NCBI GenBank assembly: GCA_963665405.2
Contig: CAXXUH010000004.1
Coordinates: 1,240,001 to 1,304,000, forward strand
Direction: 5' to 3'
From: G963665405 sp963665405
GTDB lineage: Bacteria; Chloroflexota; Dehalococcoidia; Lucifugimonadales; G963665405
DNA: 64,000 bases
Shown in pieces: positions 1-8,170 of this stretch. How positions within the stretch are numbered: the stretch's first letter is position 1; every line of letters begins with the position of its first letter. The position numbers and the translations under genes are program-made. The notes under the pieces are model-generated. The model did no database searches. It had not been told where the DNA came from and worked only from the letters and a program-made list of their open reading frames with translations.

Positions 1-114
1 GACCTCGAGTCCCTCCTGCCGGGCTCGAGCTTCATACCCCTGGACGGGATACAGGCGGCGTTCGACGCCCTGGTCAAGCCGACCACCGAGCTGAAGGTCT
101 TCATAAGGCCCTGA
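1..114 (+). CDS. C-terminal end of a zinc-type (medium-chain) dehydrogenase, partial
   Basis: Frame 1 is open from the window edge to a TGA at 112-114 and gives 37 residues. The pattern of a 'PLD-I-AFDAL' helix followed by a short beta strand 'KVFIRP' at the very end is how medium-chain Zn-dependent alcohol/threonine dehydrogenases usually finish. Only the tail is visible, so substrate and metal ligands cannot be judged. The next gene begins 10 bases downstream on the same strand, so the two may be co-transcribed. Family assignment rests on this short tail alone. Confidence 0.5.
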   Translation, partial: DLESLLPGSSFIPLDGIQAAFDALVKPTTELKVFIRP

Positions 115-124
115 AGCGAAGCCG

Positions 125-1390
125 ATGGGCGAAGACGTGGCCAGAGGAGAGCAAGCCGGGCCTGCGACGGTAGCTGCCTGGGTGACCTACGACGTCGGAA
201 ACGCCCTGTTCTTCACGGGGATAGTCGGCCTCTTCTTCCCGCTTTGGGTCACCGGGGAGATGGGCGGGGACGATGCGACGGTGGGGTACACCCTCGCGGC
301 CGCCATGGCGATCAATCTCATTGCCGCGCCGATCGTCGGCGCCTACTCCGACCAGTCTCGCCGGCGCATTCCCTTCCTGGCGATCTTCACGCTCCTGTGC
401 GTTGGAGCTACCCTCGTGCTCGGAGGCGACAACCTCAACCTGTCGCTCGCTCTGTTCGCGGTCGCCGTCATCTCCCTGAGCACCGCCGACATCTTCTACA
501 ACGCCATGCTTACCCAGGTCAGCACCGAGGAGAACCGGGGCAAGATAGGAGGACTCGGCGTCGGTATCGGCTACCTGGGGGCGATCTTGGCGGTAGCGAT
601 AGGCCTGGTCTTCGTCGACACACGGGGCTACGAGTTCGGATTCCGGGCCATCGGCGTTCTCGTCCTGCTGGCCTCCCTGCCCCTGCTGGTCCTCGCCAGG
701 GAGCAGACGTCGCCGGCGAAGTCTCTGACCCCGTCCGAGATAGCCAGAGGGACCGTCGATCAGCTGAGCTCCACGCTCAGCATAGTTCGGGATTTTCCGG
801 GTCTGGGGCGGTTTCTCTTTGCCCGGTTCTGGTACAGCTGGGTGCTGTACACGGCCTCTACTTTCGCGGTCCTCTACGCCATTGAGACGGTCGAGTTCGA
901 CGTAGGTCAGGCTCAGATAGTCCTGCTGGTCGGAATTCTCGTGGCGGTACCGAGCGGGCTCGCGTGGGGGATGATCGTCGACCGGATCGGGCCCAGGATC
1001 ACGATGATCGCGGTCCTTTCGGGATGGCTGGTTTTCGCGGCTCTGGCGGTCGCGATCCCGCTGCTCGACATCTCGAACCAGTCCTGGTTCGGGATCGCGG
1101 CCCTGGGCGGGCTTCTTGTTGCGGGGCTATGGGCGGCCGACCGGCCGTTCCTCCTCCGGCTCACTTCGCGGGAGTATCTGGGTGAGTTCTTCGGACTCCA
1201 CAGCATGGCCAGCAGGCTCGGGGCGATCGTAGGGCCGTTCACATGGGGTTATCTATCTGTCACCCTGGGCCTCGGACAGCCCGCCGCCATGTTGAGCCTG
1301 TTGGGATGCGGCGTGATCGCGCTGCTGCTCATTCGAGGCGTCAGCGACAGAGCCGTCGTTCCCTCCGAAGAGCCGGTCCGCGACCCCTAG
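125..1390 (+). CDS. MFS transporter (UMF1/Atg22-like)
   Basis: A 421-residue integral membrane protein with about twelve hydrophobic segments spread over the full length, as expected of the major facilitator superfamily. The N-terminal 'WVTYDVGNALFFTGI' stretch and the 'D-SRRR-PFL' loop after helix 3 resemble the UMF1/Atg22-like branch, whose members start with a W-x-x-Y-D-x-x-N motif. Substrate is unknown; members of this branch are proposed to export amino acids or other small molecules. The start ATG lies 10 bases after the stop of the upstream dehydrogenase, with no strong ribosome site, so translational coupling is plausible. Confidence 0.82.
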   Translation: MGEDVARGEQAGPATVAAWVTYDVGNALFFTGIVGLFFPLWVTGEMGGDDATVGYTLAAAMAINLIAAPIVGAYSDQSRRRIPFLAIFTLLCVGATLVLGGDNLNLSLALFAVAVISLSTADIFYNAMLTQVSTEENRGKIGGLGVGIGYLGAILAVAIGLVFVDTRGYEFGFRAIGVLVLLASLPLLVLAREQTSPAKSLTPSEIARGTVDQLSSTLSIVRDFPGLGRFLFARFWYSWVLYTASTFAVLYAIETVEFDVGQAQIVLLVGILVAVPSGLAWGMIVDRIGPRITMIAVLSGWLVFAALAVAIPLLDISNQSWFGIAALGGLLVAGLWAADRPFLLRLTSREYLGEFFGLHSMASRLGAIVGPFTWGYLSVTLGLGQPAAMLSLLGCGVIALLLIRGVSDRAVVPSEEPVRDP

Positions 1391-1442
1391 ACCCCCCGGC
1401 CTGACCAAGAGTGGCGCCGTCGCCGCCGCCCGCAAACAGAAA

Positions 1443-1472
1443 CTTCCCCGCATCTACCTAGAGGCGGGGAAG
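1443..1472 (-). terminator. Rho-independent terminator (minus strand)
   Basis: A perfect 9-bp inverted repeat (CTTCCCCGC at 1443-1451 with GCGGGGAAG at 1464-1472). Read on the minus strand the stem is followed by a T-rich tract (TTTCTGTTT), which fits an intrinsic terminator for the small zinc-ribbon gene at 1532-1708. It also lies just after the plus-strand transporter, so it may stop both. Confidence 0.6.
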
Positions 1473-1531
1473 CTCGGAACCCGATATAAGGCCCGGTCTC
1501 GGTTCGGCCGGCCAGGGGATCGACGGGCCGT

Positions 1532-1708
1532 TCAGCCCAGGTTGACGGCCGTCCGCTCGTCCTGGCGCTCGGCCGCCGGCTCCAGCCCGGCGTCCGGGTA
1601 GGAGACGAATCCGCAGCTCAAACAGGTCAGGTACGATCCGTAGACATCGCGCTCGAACGACTGGTCCCCGGAGCACCGCTTGCAGGTCTTGAAAGAGATC
1701 CGGTCCAT
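1532..1708 (-). CDS. Small zinc-ribbon protein (58 aa)
   Basis: A 58-residue ORF on the minus strand starting with ATG at 1706-1708 and ending with TGA at 1532-1534. It carries two CxxC knuckles, TCKRC (Cys9, Cys12) and CLSC (Cys29, Cys32), 17 residues apart, which is the geometry of a rubredoxin-like zinc ribbon. The C-terminal third is charged and probably disordered. It is flanked on its 3' side by a terminator-like hairpin. Proteins of this size and shape occur as conserved hypotheticals; no function can be assigned. It could bind nucleic acid or another protein. Confidence 0.6.
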   Translation of the reverse strand: MDRISFKTCKRCSGDQSFERDVYGSYLTCLSCGFVSYPDAGLEPAAERQDERTAVNLG

Positions 1709-2113
1709 GCTAACCCCCTGTTGCTGACATCGTAGGCAGTGACGCTCGGCGTCGACGCGTCCTGGTGAGAGGCTACACCTCGATCGCAGGGCGGGCCGGT
1801 TAAGGATCGTTCACATCCAGTTGAGTCACGATAAAGAAGATGTGACGATTTGTGCCAACCCTGAGGCAAGATAACGTTCCCGCATTGAAGCTTTGGAGTT
1901 GCAGACGGACCCAAACCGAGTGGTACACCAACCACCAGAGCCCGGTACTTTGGGGGTGAGCTCATCGAGAGACTCAGGCGAGCCCCTTCGGCGGCGGACC
2001 GCGTTTGACAGCCTGTTTCATGGCGGTTAACCTACGGGCCGCCGGCCGAGACGAGATAGCGCGCGCCAGGTCTCGGCGCCGGTGCCAGCCCGTTAGGGCG
2101 AGGAGTCGTCGGA
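1709..2113. other. Intergenic region upstream of divergent genes
   Basis: About 400 bases separating the start of the zinc-ribbon gene (minus) from the luciferase-like gene (plus). It must hold two outward promoters. There is a relatively AT-rich stretch around 1800-1860, but no -35/-10 pair there is clear enough to name. No other gene or RNA was recognised. Confidence 0.4.
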
Positions 2114-2956
2114 ATGAAGATCGGAATCCTCGTGTTTCTGACCGACTATTCGGTCGACGTCGCCGCCTACGCGAGGGGTATGGAGGAGATGGGGTTCGAA
2201 TCGCTCTGGGTGCCGGAGCACCCGGTGCTGCCGGCCGATAGGACCGTCTTCCCATACTCCGACGACGGGGCCATGCCGAAGGTATACTCCGACATCGTCG
2301 ACCCGTTCGTCGCGCTGGCGCGCGCGTCGGCGGTTACCTCGACACTGAAGCTGGGCACCGGGATCTGCCTGGTGCCGGAGCGCAACCCGCTCCTTCTGGC
2401 CAAGGAGGTAGCCACCCTTGACCTCTACTCGCAGGGCAGGTTCTTGTTCGGGATCGGCGCTGGCTGGCATCGATCCGAGATCGAGATCATGGGAGGGGAC
2501 TTCGACCACCGGTGGACGCAGACCCGCGAGTCGGTTATGGCCATGAAGGAGCTCTGGACCAAGGTGGAGAGCGAGTTCCACGGCGAGCACTACGACTTCC
2601 CGCCCGTATACTCGTTCCCCCGCCCGGTCCAGCGTCCGCACCCGCCGGTCCTGCTGGGCGGGAGGGCCGCCAACGTCTTTCGGAGGGTCGTCGCCTGGGG
2701 GGACGGGTGGATACCGGCCGCCCTCGAGCCCGACAAGATCAGCGCGGGGCGGGCGGAGCTGGCTCGGCTTGCCGAGTCGGCTGGCAGAGACCCGGCCTCG
2801 ATAAGCGTCTCGGCGGTCTGGGATCGTCCGGACCGGGACATGATCCGCCGGTTCGAGGACGCGGGCGCCGACAGGCTCATCGTCCAGGTCGCGACATGTC
2901 CGGAGGCGGATGCGCTGGCAGAGCTAGAGGAGGTCGCCGAGACGGCGATCGTCTAA
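2114..2956 (+). CDS. LLM-class (luciferase-like) F420-dependent oxidoreductase
   Basis: A 280-residue TIM-barrel protein of the bacterial luciferase-like superfamily. The opening 'MKIGILVFLTDYSVD', the 'GFESLWVPEHPVLP' strand-helix, 'LGTGICLVPERNPLLLAKEVATLD' and 'GRFLFGIGAGWHRSEIE' are the classical signatures of F420-dependent members (TIGR03619-like). Such enzymes transfer hydride between F420 (or FMN) and an organic substrate; the substrate is not deducible. A GAGGAG ribosome site at 2099-2104 supports the start. It stands alone between a minus-strand gene and a convergent secreted protein. Confidence 0.85.
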   Translation: MKIGILVFLTDYSVDVAAYARGMEEMGFESLWVPEHPVLPADRTVFPYSDDGAMPKVYSDIVDPFVALARASAVTSTLKLGTGICLVPERNPLLLAKEVATLDLYSQGRFLFGIGAGWHRSEIEIMGGDFDHRWTQTRESVMAMKELWTKVESEFHGEHYDFPPVYSFPRPVQRPHPPVLLGGRAANVFRRVVAWGDGWIPAALEPDKISAGRAELARLAESAGRDPASISVSAVWDRPDRDMIRRFEDAGADRLIVQVATCPEADALAELEEVAETAIV

Positions 2957-2972
2957 AGAGGCCGGTGTAGGG

Positions 2973-4676
2973 TCAGGGTCCGAACCCCAGGGCGTGACCC
3001 CGCGCAACCCTTTCTCTGGCGCGTTTGGCGGCCTTGCCGGCATCTTTCTTTCCGGCTTCGGCCCTGGCGCCGGCCTCAGCAGCGACAAGCGCCAGGCTCG
3101 CGTTGCGGGGCGCTAGCCTGAGCACCGATTCGATTACCGCCGAGTATCCGGCGCCATGACTCTCCAGTGCCTCGACCAGAGAATCGACCAGATCCGATAT
3201 CGTGTCGTTCTCAAGGTCGCTCTCGTCGTTGGCAATAGCCTCGAGGAACCTTTGTAGGCGCTTGAGCACCGTGTCGGCCCTGACCAGACCCTTCGCCTTC
3301 GACGACTCATCCACAAACGCCGTGATCAGGTCGCCCTCCAGGGGCGCTTCGACACCCTCGTCCAGCTGAAAGACCAGGATGGTACCTTGCGGAGTTATCA
3401 CCCTGGCGGTGCCGTCGGTCACGTCGATCACGACGCCCCTGATAGGCACGCTGTGCTTGACGGGCTTGACGATTATCTCTCGAGCGACCCACACACCGTC
3501 CGCCCGAATCGCCCGGACGACCACCCTGGCGCCGGCCTCGAACGTGCCGGCCCGCGCTCCACCGGGCGTCTTCAGCTCGAAGTCCTCGTCGTCCGCGGGG
3601 TCGGGCAGCCGAACGGTCACCTGTTCACCCGTGTTCTGCAGGATGATAGTGAACGAGGCCGACCCGGCGTCCGTCTCGCCGACGACTACGCCCACAAACG
3701 ATCTGTGCGTCTTCCCGGTCGCCTCCAGGGTCGTGAAGGAGTACAGGGACCCGCCGTCGTCGTCAGTGGCCGCGTTGCCGTTGACGTCGGAGGACTGAAC
3801 CTCGAAGACGTACCGCGTGCCAGGCACGAGGCCGGTGGCAGTCGCGAAGTGAACCTTGGTAAGCGTCGAAGCGGACGAGCTATAGCCGAAACCCGCGCCC
3901 AGGCCGTAACGGACGATCGTGTCGGCGTCCTCGTCCGTGGTCCACGAGATAGTGGCGGATGTCTCGGTTACGCCGGTCACCTGAACGTTCGAGATCGTGG
4001 GCGCTGTCACGTCGTTCGACGTGTCGAAGGCGTAGAAGGCGCCGTCGTTATCGTCGATCGTCGAGTTGCCGCTGGCGTCGGTCGACTCCACCTGGAACAG
4101 ATACAGTGTGTCTGGAGACAGGCCCGTGAGCGTCACCGAGTGGCCCTGAACTGGGGTCGGGTCGGTCGTCGTGACACCCAGCGATGCGCTCGTGCCGTAG
4201 CGGACGACGGAGTCGCTGTCCTCGTCGGTCGTCCAGCCTATCGTCGCCGCGTACGTCGTGGTCGTCGTCACCGCCACATCCATGATGAGGGGCGCCTCCA
4301 CGTCCGGAGCCGTGTGGAACGAGTAGAACGTGCCGCCCTTGTCGTCGGTGGCGGAGTTGCCGCTATCGTCGACGGACCCCACCTGGAACAGGTACTCGGT
4401 GTCGGCCGACAGCCCCCCGAGGACCACCGGATGGACCTGCACCAGGACGGGGCTGGTCGTCGTGATGCCCAGAGACGAGTCTGTCCCGTAGCTTACGACG
4501 GAGGTGCCGGGCTCGTCGGTGACCCATACGATGGTGGCGGAGTCGGCGGTGACGTTGAACACGATGACGCTGGAAATCACCGGCGGATCGTCGTCTCCCT
4601 CGGCGGAGGCCGTGGAGACTCCCCACACCAGGAGTGCCAGCAATGGGAGAAGGATTGTCGCTCGGATCAGCTTCAT
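2973..4676 (-). CDS. Secreted protein with three fibronectin-III-like repeats and DUF5666-like C-terminal region
   Basis: 567 residues. A signal peptide (about residues 1-25, ending 'STASA') directs export. Three tandem beta-sandwich repeats of about 90 residues follow (roughly 33-118, 130-217 and 224-313), each with 'ATI-W-TDE---S-V-YGT' and '-LS--T-Y-FQV-S-D-SGN', typical of fibronectin type III / purple-acid-phosphatase N-terminal-like domains. Residues about 320-470 hold beta-rich segments resembling DUF5666 ('SFVGVVV', 'RGVVIDVTDGTARVITPQG'). The C-terminus is alpha-helical and Ala-rich. It lies in the same orientation as the lipoprotein upstream (53 bases away) and the sigma factor operon. 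Probably an envelope protein; no enzymatic motif is seen. Confidence 0.75.
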   Translation of the reverse strand: MKLIRATILLPLLALLVWGVSTASAEGDDDPPVISSVIVFNVTADSATIVWVTDEPGTSVVSYGTDSSLGITTTSPVLVQVHPVVLGGLSADTEYLFQVGSVDDSGNSATDDKGGTFYSFHTAPDVEAPLIMDVAVTTTTTYAATIGWTTDEDSDSVVRYGTSASLGVTTTDPTPVQGHSVTLTGLSPDTLYLFQVESTDASGNSTIDDNDGAFYAFDTSNDVTAPTISNVQVTGVTETSATISWTTDEDADTIVRYGLGAGFGYSSSASTLTKVHFATATGLVPGTRYVFEVQSSDVNGNAATDDDGGSLYSFTTLEATGKTHRSFVGVVVGETDAGSASFTIILQNTGEQVTVRLPDPADDEDFELKTPGGARAGTFEAGARVVVRAIRADGVWVAREIIVKPVKHSVPIRGVVIDVTDGTARVITPQGTILVFQLDEGVEAPLEGDLITAFVDESSKAKGLVRADTVLKRLQRFLEAIANDESDLENDTISDLVDSLVEALESHGAGYSAVIESVLRLAPRNASLALVAAEAGARAEAGKKDAGKAAKRARERVARGHALGFGP

Positions 4677-4728
4677 CGCATATAGGAAACAAGCCCCGGA
4701 ATCCGAAAGTTAGCATCCCCACGGCCGC

Positions 4729-5588
4729 TCATGGTGCGTAAAAAACGACGACGGTCTGGAACCGTACGTTGTCGTGGATGTCCACGGCGACCACCTCGAT
4801 CAGATTCGACCCTATTTCGAGCGGTATCGTGATTGAGAATATCCCCAGCGGGTTGATCTCCGCCGGAATCTCGTTTACGCCCACGACGGCATCGGGCCTG
4901 GTGATGCCCATTACGGAGATGAAGGGCTCGGACACCTCGACCCCGTCGAACGGATACAGGAGGGTGAGCGGCAGCCCCGCCGCCGGCGTGACGACGAAGA
5001 CGACGAGCTGCTGAGACACGGCCTGCCCTGCCGTATCGGACGCCACGACTTCGATCAGGTTGACGCCGTCTCGGAGAGGAAGGTCACGCAGGAAGCTCCC
5101 GTCCTCGTTGACGTCGATGGGCAGGCCGTTGATGGCCACCGTCGGGGCCGACGTACTGCCGATGACGCGGACCGACGCGACTTCCAGCCCGGCACCGTCG
5201 AGGGGAGCGAGAACGCGTAGTGATATCGGCTTGGGTGGGGTCGGGGTCGACGTGGGCTCCCGAGTGGGGCTGGGTCGCACCGTAGAGGTCGGACTGGGCG
5301 TCGACTGGCGAACCGGCGTCGATGTCCCGGCCTCCGTGGCGGTCGGCGTGGGCGAGTCGGCCGGGGCGTTCCCCAGAGCGGTTGGGGTCGATGTCGGAGT
5401 CTCGGGGACTGCGGTTGGGCTGAAGGACGAGGCTGCCGGGGTCTCAGTCTCGCTCGGACCCGTCGTGGCCGTCGGCGGGGGGGGGCCGCGTCGCCTGAGC
5501 CACACGCGACCGCCAACACCACCGCGCCGGGCAGCAACACGCGGCCGAGCCACGCACGGGCGCACCTGAGTAATAGGTTCAGCACCAT
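4729..5588 (-). pseudogene. Lipoprotein with Thr/Pro-rich linker and Glucodextranase-B-like domains, frameshifted in a G tract
   Basis: Two overlapping minus-strand frames make one sensible protein. The upstream frame from ATG 5586-5588 gives a lipoprotein signal ('LLPGAVVLAVAC', lipobox Cys) followed by GSGDAA. The downstream frame gives a Thr/Ser/Pro-rich stalk and two beta-sandwich repeats ('VNGLPIDVNEDGSFLRDLPL-DGVNLIEVVASD' and 'VGVNEIPAEINPLGIFSITIPLEIGSNLIEVVAVD') like Glucodextranase-B domains. The frames meet at nine G's at 5477-5485; one more G would restore a Pro-Pro-Pro-Pro linker. The single-base slip may be an assembly error, a true mutation or a phase-variable tract. It precedes the fibronectin-type gene at 2973-4676 on the same strand. 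Confidence 0.7.
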
Positions 5589-5725
5589 AGACCTGACTCC
5601 AGGTAGTGAGAGACCTGACTCGACTGCCCTGCATCGCCCGCCACACCCTATCCCTAGATTCTAACGTCATAGAGGGTCCAAATGTTCCCGTGGGCGCCGC
5701 AGTTTCTCACCGAGATAAATACAAA

Positions 5726-5773
5726 CGTGGCTCCGGACGTACCCTCGTGCGGGAAGGTGCCTCCGGAGCCACG
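5726..5773 (-). terminator. Strong hairpin, terminator of the sigma/DUF5667 operon
   Basis: A perfect 12-bp inverted repeat, CGTGGCTCCGGA at 5726-5737 and TCCGGAGCCACG at 5762-5773, with a 24-base loop. On the minus strand the stem is followed by TTTGTATTTA. It lies after the stop of the DUF5667 gene and before the lipoprotein gene, where a terminator is expected. Confidence 0.6.
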
Positions 5774-5907
5774 CGGGAGGTGGGAAAGAAGACGGCCGGT
5801 CGGTTGTCGTTGTTGGGCGCTTCACGCGCCTGGCTGGCAGATAGCCCGGACCCGAAGAGCGCTGAAGACTCTGCGCGCTTCGGGGCGCCGTCGAGATACT
5901 TGGGATC

Positions 5908-6750
5908 CTAGCCGGGGCAGAGACCAGCGTTAGAGGTGCCCCGTGCCGAGCGCGAATCGGGCAGATCTCCTCCGATGCCCTCGACAGCGGCCCGGACCTT
6001 GTCCCGGGCCTCCTGGATGGTCTCGAGGCTGTGCACGAGGCAAGGGTACGCGTTCGCCGGGGCCTCGCCGATGGTCTCCCGGACCAGCTCGGCTACCTCT
6101 GCCTGTTCGATCACAACCTCTTGCAGCGTTCCTACCAGAGCAGGGGCGCGGGCGTCCACGCTTGGCTCACCTTGCTCTAGGGCCCGGCTCGCGATCCGAC
6201 TGACGTCGCGGATGTGCTGCTCCAGCCGGTCCAGGGCGATCGACGTGGGCCCCGCCTGGTCCGTTCCCGCCAGCTTTCTGATCTCCGCGGCCCGCTCTCT
6301 GACCATGCCGGTGTACGCCGCCGTCTTGGCTTCCGGAGATCGGGCGAGCCAGACTCGCGTCTCCTCCTGAAGCTGCTTCACTGGATAGAGGGCGCCCCCG
6401 GGCACCGCGCCGCGAGCCGCCAGCGTGGTCCCCGTCCCGCCCAGCACCACGACGAGTGCCAAGAGGGCACCAGCGACCGCCCATCGGGGCGCAAACAGCG
6501 GGAGGGTCCAGCGCCGCGCCTGTCGAGAATGAAGTAGATCCCACGACGCCATCACCCGGCTCCGAACCCTCGCGCCGGCTGCGGGTCCCATCCCCTGGCC
6601 CAGCTCGCTCGCGTCGCTCGTAGCCGCCATGAGAAGTGGCCCCAGCTCGGCGCCATGCTCGGGGTACCGGGCGAGGCACTCCTCCGGCGGCACGCCCTGA
6701 CGGACGAGCTCCACGCAGCGATCGAACGCCTTGTAGAGGCTATCTGCCAC
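5908..6750 (-). CDS. DUF5667 domain membrane protein, sigma-factor partner
   Basis: 280 residues. The N-terminal 60 residues ('ALDRCVELVRQGVPPEECLARYPEHGAELGPLL' type) are the short helical segment often found with ECF sigma factors in Chloroflexota. One transmembrane helix follows at about 98-120 ('WAVAGALLALVVVLGGTGTTLAA'), then an extracytoplasmic helical DUF5667 region from 'GALYPVKQLQEETRVWL' to about residue 250. The gene overlaps the sigma factor by 11 bases (its start lies inside the sigma factor's last codons), so translation is coupled. By context it is a candidate membrane anti-sigma or signal-receiving partner. That role is inferred, as no ZAS/anti-sigma zinc motif is seen. Confidence 0.78.
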   Translation of the reverse strand: MADSLYKAFDRCVELVRQGVPPEECLARYPEHGAELGPLLMAATSDASELGQGMGPAAGARVRSRVMASWDLLHSRQARRWTLPLFAPRWAVAGALLALVVVLGGTGTTLAARGAVPGGALYPVKQLQEETRVWLARSPEAKTAAYTGMVRERAAEIRKLAGTDQAGPTSIALDRLEQHIRDVSRIASRALEQGEPSVDARAPALVGTLQEVVIEQAEVAELVRETIGEAPANAYPCLVHSLETIQEARDKVRAAVEGIGGDLPDSRSARGTSNAGLCPG

Positions 6751-7303
6751 GCTTATCGGCCTCCTCGGGGGGACTCATGACACGTCTCAGCGCGCGAATC
6801 GCGCTATGCTGCAAGAACTTCACTGCGGACTCGGAGCGTTTCATCTTCTCTGCCGTCTCCGCGATCGATAGCTGCATTCTGAACCTCAGCCCGAGGACCT
6901 GCCTTTGAAGCTGTGTCAGGCCGCCCATCGCCTGAGAGACTTCCTCCGCCGCCACCTTGGCCATCGCCATGTCGGCGGTGTCGTGCGGCGCGTCGACCGC
7001 CTCTTGGAGGACCACCTCCTGACGGCGAGCCTGCTTTCTCACGTAGTTGACCGCGGAGTTGTGCGCGATTCGGAGAAGCCACGCGATGAAGGGCACTCCT
7101 TGCGGTTTGTATGAAGGCAGAGCCTGCATGGCCCGTATGAAAACCTCCGCAGCAACGTCCTCGGCATCGGCCGGCTGGCTCACGCGGCGCAACAGATAGT
7201 AGTAGACGCGGTCCACGTTAGCCTTGTACAACGCGGCGAACGCATCACGGTCCCCGCGCCGGGCCGCGAGTATCAGCTGTTCTTCACCAACCTCGGATTG
7301 CAA
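6740..7303 (-). CDS. ECF-type RNA polymerase sigma factor
   Basis: A sigma-70 family factor. Region 2 starts at 'EEQLILAARRGDRDAFAALYKANVDRVYYYLLRRV' and includes 'DAEDVAAEVFIRAMQALPSYKPQGVPFIAWLLRIAHNSAVNYVR'. Region 4 is 'LTQLQRQVLGLRFRMQLSIAETAEKMKRSESAVKFLQHSAIRALRR', a helix-turn-helix that binds the -35 element. The reading frame stays open upstream to 7549, but those residues do not look like sigma sequence. A TTG at 7303 gives 187 aa, the normal ECF length; this start is a choice, not proven. The gene overlaps the DUF5667 partner, forming a regulatory pair. Confidence 0.85.
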   Translation of the reverse strand: MQSEVGEEQLILAARRGDRDAFAALYKANVDRVYYYLLRRVSQPADAEDVAAEVFIRAMQALPSYKPQGVPFIAWLLRIAHNSAVNYVRKQARRQEVVLQEAVDAPHDTADMAMAKVAAEEVSQAMGGLTQLQRQVLGLRFRMQLSIAETAEKMKRSESAVKFLQHSAIRALRRVMSPPEEADKRGR

Positions 7304-7750
7304 TCCTAGACTACTTCTTCCCCGGGAGCCGCCGAACGACTCACACCGATATAACAGACGCCGACGAGAATAGGATAGCAGTTCCGCCGAGGATCGACGA
7401 TCGTGCCCGCTCCACTCTAGCGTCTGATCGGGAAAGAGAATGCGCCGGATGGACGCCCGAGACAGGACCCTGCCAGGACAAGTTCCGGGCTCGCCGCCGC
7501 ACCACGTCGGAGGAGCCTCGCCCCGGCTGGACGCCCTTTCTGGATCCACACGGTTGGCCTGGTACTTTAGTCACGTGTTTACAGGTTCTTTGCCGGTTCT
7601 TTACCGGTTCTTAACCGTCTCAACTTTGGCACACAGAGAGCCGCGATAAGATCGGACAGCGACTCCGAATGGGTGCGGCCGCCGATGAGATATGCGTGGC
7701 TGCCCCAATGCGGTCGGAGCAGTCGGATGGGACGGGTGACAAACATCGGA
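7304..7750. other. Divergent intergenic region between sigma factor and prepilin genes
   Basis: About 450 bases between divergently transcribed genes. The frame upstream of the sigma factor is open on the minus strand, but its translation is Arg/Ser-rich and unlike protein. The notable content is a block of three 11-bp direct repeats at 7584-7616, described separately. No RNA gene was recognised. Confidence 0.4.
7584..7616. repeat. Three 11-bp direct repeats, operator-like
   Basis: Three head-to-tail copies: GGTTCTTTGCC (7584-7594), GGTTCTTTACC (7595-7605) and GGTTCTTAACC (7606-7616). The 11-bp period places each copy on the same face of the helix. Such arrays are typical binding sites for OmpR/PhoB-type response regulators (for example PHO boxes with GTTC cores). 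It sits about 135 bases before the first prepilin-like gene. Confidence 0.5.
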
Positions 7751-8170
7751 ATGAGAGCCGTTATTAAACGGATAGGCGCGGTCCGTATGCTGGCCCCGAA
7801 GGCCCGCGCGCTCTGCGTGCAGGAGCGGGGCGGCCTTCTGGTCGAGACCGTCGTAGCGCTGGTCATCTTCGGCGTCCTGGGAACCACCGTTCTCGGCTCC
7901 GTCCAGACCAGCTTCACCTCGAAGCGCCACTTCGATGTCCAGTCGGAGTCCGAGAACCTGATACGGAATCAGACGGAGTATGTTTTCGAGCAGGACTATA
8001 TCCCGCCGGTGGACGTCTACCTCACCGTCACACCGCCCAGCGGGTTCACCGTCACGGCGGACGCCCTGCTATACGATGCCACCAGCACCGGCATCGAGAC
8101 GGTGCGGGTGAGCGTGTACCACGAAGGCGAGCTGGTCAAGGCGTTCGAAACCCTGCGGACCGACCGATGA
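7751..8170 (+). CDS. Type IV pilin-like (pseudopilin) protein
   Basis: 139 residues from ATG 7751; an ATG at 7787 is an alternative start and the frame is open back to 7673. It has the class III signal of prepilins: a basic leader ending 'QERGG', then 'LLVETVVALVIFGVLGTTVLGSV', with Glu at position +5 of the mature protein and a long hydrophobic N-terminal helix. The leader would be cut after the Gly-Gly by prepilin peptidase. The rest is a small beta domain. Its stop overlaps the ATG of the next prepilin gene (ATGA), so the two are translated together. Likely a minor pilin or pseudopilin; assembly genes are not in the window. Confidence 0.72.
   Translation: MRAVIKRIGAVRMLAPKARALCVQERGGLLVETVVALVIFGVLGTTVLGSVQTSFTSKRHFDVQSESENLIRNQTEYVFEQDYIPPVDVYLTVTPPSGFTVTADALLYDATSTGIETVRVSVYHEGELVKAFETLRTDR

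Noticed and set aside
3387..4685. 432-codon plus-strand frame opposite the fibronectin-type gene
   Set aside because: Arg/Val/Gly-rich shadow of a real minus-strand gene; no start site or domain.
5800..5905. Possible riboswitch (cobalamin or c-di-GMP type) between the DUF5667 and lipoprotein genes
   Set aside because: GC-rich stems are present, but the conserved boxes of either class are missing, and the 5726-5773 hairpin with following T's is better explained as a terminator.
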